Below are positions 58,440 through 64,000 of a DNA stretch of 64,000 bases, piece after piece. The position numbers and the translations under genes were made by a program. Origin of the DNA: Odontocerum albicorne (taxonomy: Eukaryota; Arthropoda; Insecta; Trichoptera; Odontoceridae). The stretch covers positions 12,871,112-12,935,111 of the forward strand of contig OX463854.1 of NCBI GenBank assembly GCA_949825065.1, in the 5' to 3' direction. The stretch's first letter is position 1, and every line of letters begins with the position of its first letter. The notes beneath the pieces were generated by a model that was given only the letters and a program-made list of their open reading frames with translations, was not told where the DNA came from and ran no database searches.

Positions 58440-58690
58440 TCCACTCTATATCCTTTCAACTCCTACGGGTTCTCTCACTTCTTTTACATGTTCTTCTTTC
58501 AAATATCACGTATGTACTCGTACTTGATTCAAACATACTTTTTTACAAATTTTTTTATTCGCCTTCCACTCACATTTGCATTGTTTATTTATTTTGTAAG
58601 TTCTTCTTCACGTGTTCTATATTCTTAAACCTTCTTAGGGTGCTCTTTTTTAACCTTCTTTATACATTATTCTTACCCCTTCCTTCCCTG
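58440..58690 (-). mobile_element. LINE 3' coding remnant
   Basis: The minus strand has NNANVSGRR and YLKEEHVKEVREPVGV in shifting frames, similar to SANVSGRCGRERPRKAW and ILKEENVRSQKND of the better preserved 63420-63790 remnant. Heavily decayed. Confidence 0.5.
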
Positions 58691-60884
58691 TGATGTGTAA
58701 CTAGTACACATTGCTTCTAAAAACTTCTTATATCTCTATAAATATAATTAATACTGGGTTCAGATTTTAGGTAGTCCTCCGTTATACATTTACGGATTGA
58801 ATGAAAAAGTTATATTAATAATAATTAGCACTTATCGGTCATATCAGAGATATTTTGTAAAAATCGGGAATAAATTCACCAATACAATCAAACGTGTGTC
58901 AGTGTGTGACGTAAGTATATTAATTCTAAAAAACCGCAATGGGCGAGGAAACTCTCACTCTACTTCGGTATATGGGAACGCAAAAAATAGAATCTCAGTT
59001 CGCTCGCTTCTCTCGCTTCAGTAGCTCGCGGGTTTTCGTTTAAGGTGGTCGCTTCGCCCGTTTTGTGAACGTCGGGCGATGTTTTTTTTTATATATACAG
59101 CAATAAAATTTCAATTATTATCACTTTTGACTTCAAATTGAATTAATTTAAGCGATTGGCTATGAATAATTTAAATCGCTCATTTTTATATGTGTATTGA
59201 ATACACAGCACCGGAACGCGCGTATTTTTTAGCACAAGAAGGGAAAGGTTTAATTCATATTCATCACTGAACTAAGGCATTTACCAGCCATAAAAATTGA
59301 CTTGCATTTTATTCCTTTAAATCAATCCATGCACAATTCTATCTGATAAGGGTTTCGTTGATTTCCCTCAACAAAACACAAATAAACTCACTTTAAATTT
59401 ATCTCGACATTCTCAAGCACTAAATTCAATTTAAAAAGTTCAACTATTTTTTACATCAATTGGAATCCCGTTTAAATATTAAGCCTCCCAAATTTCCATT
59501 TCCGGAAACTCTAAATAAAAGCATACGCAAGTGTTCTGAAATAATTATTATATTTCCCCTCGATTCCTAATTAGTACCATTATAAACATCGTCTTTTCCG
59601 GACTTATCAAACTTTGTTTGCGCTCGCAGATTTGGAAATCCCTAACGAGACGCCTGTCGAGAAGGCAGTTTTATTTGTCAACGACGCTAATAACTCCGCC
59701 GTTAACCCTGTTGCCCGTAGCGATGTTGTAACGACTAACGATCCGTCACCGTTGCAACGGAAACCTCCAACGGCTTGTTCCTTCATTTTGCACGATAGGC
59801 CAAACCTGAAATTTGTTGAGGAAGATTTGATTTAAAAATGAACATAAGGGTTTATTAGGGTTAACTGTCATCCACTTTTTTCTCGCAATAAAGCCTCTCT
59901 TTACAAGCTGAGCTAAACATAAAATTCAAAACGTGTGTTGGTTGTTGTTGCATATTTTTTTAAGATGGAACCGCGGAGAGTGAACCAGAAAACATCACAA
60001 AGTATCGAGACTTGAGAGACAGACATATCATTTAGATTCATTGGATAGATCGTGTTACAAATGTGAAAGTGCTTGATCATAAGTATAAATAACGAGAAAT
60101 GTTTAAAAGTGAAAACTTTCAATATTTGTAGTAAGTCAATGACATAATAATGGATGAAATATAAATTAATACATAACTGATAATTTAGGGAAAAATTAAT
60201 GACAAACTTGGCAGAACACGACGCAACATTTTTAATTTAAAACTTGCAGGAGTAATTTGGGTGAAGTTCTACAGAGTTGTAAATACGAGTATATTGCGAA
60301 TAGACACAACAGTAGACATGTTGCGATAAGAGATAGCACCTCAAAAAAAATCTCTCACACTGTCATTTAAAATTAATGAAACACAATAATTTGTGGGAGC
60401 AATCAAGGTTAACAGTGCATAAATCTAACAAACAATAACCGCACTTTGTCAAAAGAAGCAATAATGACAATACATAACTGTGTCCACTCATATGACAGTA
60501 AAACTTAGATGTGACTGAAAAATGATTAAAATTATGTTAATACTGGGATAAAGATGCGTTGACTATGAAAATTTTGTATGAAAAAAGACAAAAATAAAGA
60601 CATCATAAATTACAGCATGAATAAAATTGATGTTTCAAATAAGACGAAGAAAAGGTTTTTTAGATTGTTAACGTATTTGAAGAAAATTAATGAAAAAATG
60701 ACGAACAATAGAAGAATTTACATGAAGAAACATATAAATTCGGAGGATGCAAAAGTTGTATACTTGGGTATTAAAGTGTGTAAAATTGTTTTCTCATCCT
60801 ACCTCATAAGTAGCACGCGTAATTTTATGTATGTATACGTAAATACCATAATATCTTAATTGTTTATTAAAACTCAAAAGACTT
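58691..60884. other. Region without a confirmed gene
   Basis: GC-richer patch at 58940-59080 (ctcgcttctctcgcttcag, cgtcgggcgatg) with a following tatatatacagcaataaaat, which vaguely recalls a promoter/poly(A) arrangement of a small LTR. The sequence at 59614-59835 is listed separately. The rest is AT-rich. Confidence 0.35.
59628..59835 (+). CDS. Possible coding exon of unknown function
   Basis: An open stretch preceded by an acceptor-like gcgctcgcag (ending about 59628) reads EIPNETPVEKAVLFVNDANN, then SAVNPVARSDVVTTNDPSPL and CSFILHDRPNLKFVEEDLI, and ends at TAA. Its composition is more balanced and coding-like than its AT-rich surroundings. No domain or family is recognised and no partner exon was found. 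It could be a terminal exon, a retroelement fragment or chance. Confidence 0.25.
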
Positions 60885-60965
60885 ATGGCGAATTGCGTAG
60901 CTTAGTTGGTAAATCGTGTGTTTTTCAGCCTGAGGTTTTGAATTGGATATCTGAATGTTCTCAAA
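60885..60965 (+). mobile_element. tRNA-like SINE head
   Basis: A-box-like gcgtagcttagttggtaaat and degenerate B-box-like gaggttttgaattgg at tRNA-like spacing. No clear tail. Confidence 0.45.
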
Positions 60966-61639
60966 GAAGTTTTAATTCAATTTTATTATTTAAACTATTA
61001 AATCAGTTGTTGTTAATTGTAATCAATTGCAATGTGACTTTGAAGTTGCACTTTATGTCACAAAAGTTTAGTGAAATACAAATATGTCATGATTTTATTG
61101 GAAATAATAAAAATAAAACGAGAATTAAGTCGTTCACAAGCCAGGTGAACCAAATCTATTCTGGTTAGTTTTGAGTAAACTAGGTTCAAACTAGGTTCAA
61201 AGATGGAAATAAATTCAATTGTTATGGCCGCTCCAAACAATCACCGCCATCTATGGTGAAACTAGTCACTATTTCAGTTAACAAATAAAGCTTTTCGCAC
61301 ACCTTTCATGCAGTGATCTTAAATTCAATATTTTTAGACTTGGTTCACTTGGCTTCTGAACCACTCAATTTATAAAGCGACGTTTAGACGGGAGACTCTC
61401 CTTAAGGGCGCTCAAACTCGAGATTCAAACCCATTATTATTGACAGAGCAAAATATGAATATGAAATAAAAATCATCATTTTTTTATAATTATACTGACT
61501 GTTGAAATAAGTTTATCAAACCAATGATAAGATTTTCACAAAACTTCCTTGTCTGTAAGAACTATATGGTATTGAAAAATGTTCACATAAATAGAAAAAC
61601 TTCAAAGAAATAAAAAAAAGGGTTTTTATTTAAGGGTTT
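60966..61639. other. Spacer, no feature recognised
   Basis: AT-rich. The short frames present do not resemble known proteins. Confidence 0.4.
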
Positions 61640-62110
61640 TTCTCATATTTTATTTATTTATCATTTATTTATTTAACACTTTTATTGCAAATACAATCTG
61701 GCGGGTTTATTGCCAGGCGGCAATCTCTTCCAACCAACCAGATAAAAGTAAATGAAGCAAGTGGTCGCATAAATCATTCAAATGACTATCCATCCCCACG
61801 AAATCCATAAACATATACGTGAGCACATGCCCACGAATCCCACAAAGATGGAAAGTTACCTGAACATTATTTTTCATATAAAGTGAGATATCATCAATCA
61901 AAAGGAAAAGAAGGGATGATGGAGAGGAAAGGAAAAAAAAATCAGGAATGAAACACCTTATTTTACTGACTAGAAGTTAAGAGGTTTTTCAGTCGCTTCT
62001 TAAAGCATGCCAAGGACGGAGCGAGTATTATATTGGTTTGTAACTGATTCCAGAGTCTCACTGTATTTTGTATCCCAACATATCTCAGTTACAGTGCATA
62101 CGCAAGATTT
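61640..62110 (-). mobile_element. LINE 3' end with the tail shared by local SINEs
   Basis: The minus-strand frame 62095-61964 reads YVGIQNTVRLWNQLQTNII, then LAPSLACFKKRLKNLLTSSQ and a stop. (R)LWN-L---I--APSL--FK-RLK is the classic C-terminus of CR1/Jockey-like LINE proteins. The 3' UTR ends with ctggttggttggaagagatt, gcc-cctggcaataaacccgcc and an aataaaagtgttaaataaat tail at about 61750-61640. This end matches the tails of the SINEs at 17388, 25308 and 46140. Confidence 0.8.
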
Positions 62111-63419
62111 ATCGTCATGTCATTGTTGGGCCTCTTAATTGAGGATTCCATCGCCATTCCAATGTTAATTTAGATGAAAGGCGAAGCTATGCCGTGGAGT
62201 TTTTTTTTTTAATGAGTGAGTTGTTGCGCACCAGCAAACTCACCAACCATACCGTTGCACTAGATCCGGTAGCACACCTGAAGTCGAAGCACACCGACAT
62301 GATTTTTTTTCCATTTTGTTTTTGAAGAATATATATGACTGAAGGCATAGGTATCATCATATCCCCGAATACTAAGCGAAAAAAACATCTGTGTTATTTG
62401 AGGGGATTAGCACAGCGCGGCGTTCGATCCGACAACCGACAAACGCGCGGTAAAACATTAGTCTTCCGCACGGAAGTCCAATGTTTTGCAGCGCGGCCAT
62501 GCACCTCTACGCCGCCATTTCATACAATAAAAAGGTGAAGCTTTTAATTATCATAAATTAATTACAACACAAAAAAAGTTTTTCTTGTAATTAATGAATG
62601 CTTATGTCAGTTATTACGAGTTTCACTTCCGATTTTAATTTTCCCTCAAACAGTTCTTTTTTCTTATGATTGATGATATCTCACATTTATTGTTGTTTAC
62701 ATACTTTATGACTCTTTTACACAATCGTAATAATTTGTATACTTTTTACGGCCATATAATTAATTTATTTACTTTTGTCTGCTCGGTCGGAAAAATTTGC
62801 CACAAGGAAATTAACCCACCAGATCATTGTACAATAAAATGTTAATTAAATAAATAAATAAACCCAAAGTCAATGAATTTTTTTCAACATATAAATGCTT
62901 TTTTGTTAGATAATAAAAAAAAACGTTTTCAGAAATACACATATAACGCTGACATGTCGATGTAATTATGAATTCAGCAGAAGACTGAATCACTCAAGCC
63001 AATGTTAGCGTGAAAAAAGATTTCGATGAAGCATTTTCGTATTGGTAACACGATGTTTCAAATCGAATCAATCCAAATTAGGTATTTTCCGGGGAGAATA
63101 CGTCACAAATCATAAAATACAAGATACCTGGAACTAGACAGACATATCATTCAAATGATCTCACATAAAATAAATGTCTTACAACAAAAAGGTTTAAATC
63201 ATGAAAAACAATCATAAAACCCAGTTCTCGGCAAACTACCCCCAAAAGGTAGAATGTATTTTTGGGGGTCACTCGTTCACTTAAATCAAAGGATCTACAA
63301 AATTTATTATTTTATAAAATTTAATATTGTATCGAAAATGTATCTGACAATCTTTTTTTTTATTCTCAGAGCACCAAATTTTATATCTCGATATAAATAC
63401 TTCGCCTCATCTACATCCA
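62111..63419. other. Spacer with a GC-rich hairpin and a SINE tail
   Basis: A hairpin at 62444-62497 pairs gtaaaacatt-gtcttccg with cggaagtccaatgttttgc around a CA loop. At 62785-62830 cggaaaaatttgccacaagg with aaattaacccaccagat is a SINE/LINE tail fragment. No gene is recognised. Confidence 0.45.
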
Positions 63420-63790
63420 TATACAGTATCATTTTTCTGACTTCTAACATTTTCTTCTTTCAAAATATCATTCACTTGATCCAACCATGCTTTCCTTGGT
63501 CTTTCTCTACCACATCTTCCACTCACATTTGCACTATGCATTTGTTTTGTCAGTCTTAATTAATTCATTTTTTCAACATGTCCAAACCATGTCAGAATGG
63601 TCTTCTTTTTCTTACTCAACACATCAGCGTTAAGTTCAAATTCATTCCATATCCCTTTATTCTGTCATAAATACTGTCATCCCCTATCATGTTCTTAGTG
63701 TAAACATTTCTAAAGCATTTATTTAACTCCTTATAGTATTTTCAAGTTCATGTTTCACTCTCAAGTTATTAATCAAATAGTATTGTGTAC
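63420..63790 (-). mobile_element. LINE 3' coding remnant
   Basis: The minus strand reads ILTWFGHVEKMN, one stop, LRLTKQMHSANVSGRCGRER, then PRKAWLDQVNDILKEENVR. Further upstream INALEMFTLRT survives. WFGHVERM and GRGRPRK-W-DQV are the last conserved blocks of the same LINE type as 43590-44056. Confidence 0.8.
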
Positions 63791-64000
63791 TTGTCTATCG
63801 TTTTTGCCGATTTTCAAACTATCGAATAAAAATAATATGTTTTAATGACCCATTGACTTTGTGTCACTTCGATATCTCCCCTAACTCCAATCAATTTGGA
63901 CACTTAATAATTTAGAAATAAAAAATGTGTTTCTCTTACTTAATATTTCCATGGTTTATTTCAGAATATTTGAAACTATTTTAAATTTACTTATTATAAC

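Noticed and set aside
60578..60859. 93-codon Lys/Asn-rich frame
   Set aside because: Composition follows AT-rich DNA, with no motif and no neighbouring exons.

Overview
The window is AT-rich arthropod, most likely insect, nuclear DNA. The evidence is one intron-containing gene of C-type lectin-like domains with GT-AG splice sites, two near-intact mariner transposons, a Ty3/Gypsy-type LTR retrotransposon, several insect-style non-LTR retrotransposon (LINE) remnants, a Penelope-like remnant and tRNA-derived SINEs. I see no bacterial-type operon or functional RNA gene. A 200-base run of N (38890-39089) is an assembly gap.

Layout. 1-830: nothing recognisable. 831-12800: a Ty3/Gypsy element on the minus strand (LTRs 1041-2469 and 9302-10730, each 1429 bp, same by eye, target duplication CAAT). 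It has a readable gag, a broken protease, a truncated reverse transcriptase and an integrase C-terminus. It has inserted into an older, diverged LTR of its own family (about 985-1040 plus 10735-12221), which itself sits in a tandemly duplicated 0.36 kb host segment. 13131-21109: the only convincing host gene, seven exons on the plus strand encoding CTLD, long coiled coil, CTLD, CTLD. Its 5' end and signal peptide are not found, and a decayed copy of its first visible exon lies just upstream. Its introns hold SINEs, a 241-bp tandem duplication and a 51-bp minisatellite.

21110-64000 is gene-poor. Mobile DNA includes mariners at 22681-23966, 37270-38545, 40554-41362, 46745-47627, 56259-57534 and 58061-58350; a Penelope-like RT plus GIY-YIG remnant at 42808-43510; LINE remnants of several families; fold-back elements at 24263-24476 and 40299-40522; and a probable solo LTR at 29449-29810. 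Tandem repeats are numerous (31, 45, 51, 63, 64, 75 and 81 bp units). The 64-bp array is an amplified piece of LINE coding sequence, and the 81-bp and 31-bp arrays each carry or abut a near-intact mariner.

The most notable items are the CTLD/coiled-coil/CTLD/CTLD gene with all phase-1 introns, the retroelement nested in its own family's LTR with young LTRs but a dead interior, the two equal-length mariners sharing one frameshift, the near-perfect 109-nt inverted repeat, the LINE-derived minisatellite, and a LINE whose 3' tail is shared with local SINEs. All alignments and counts were done by eye.
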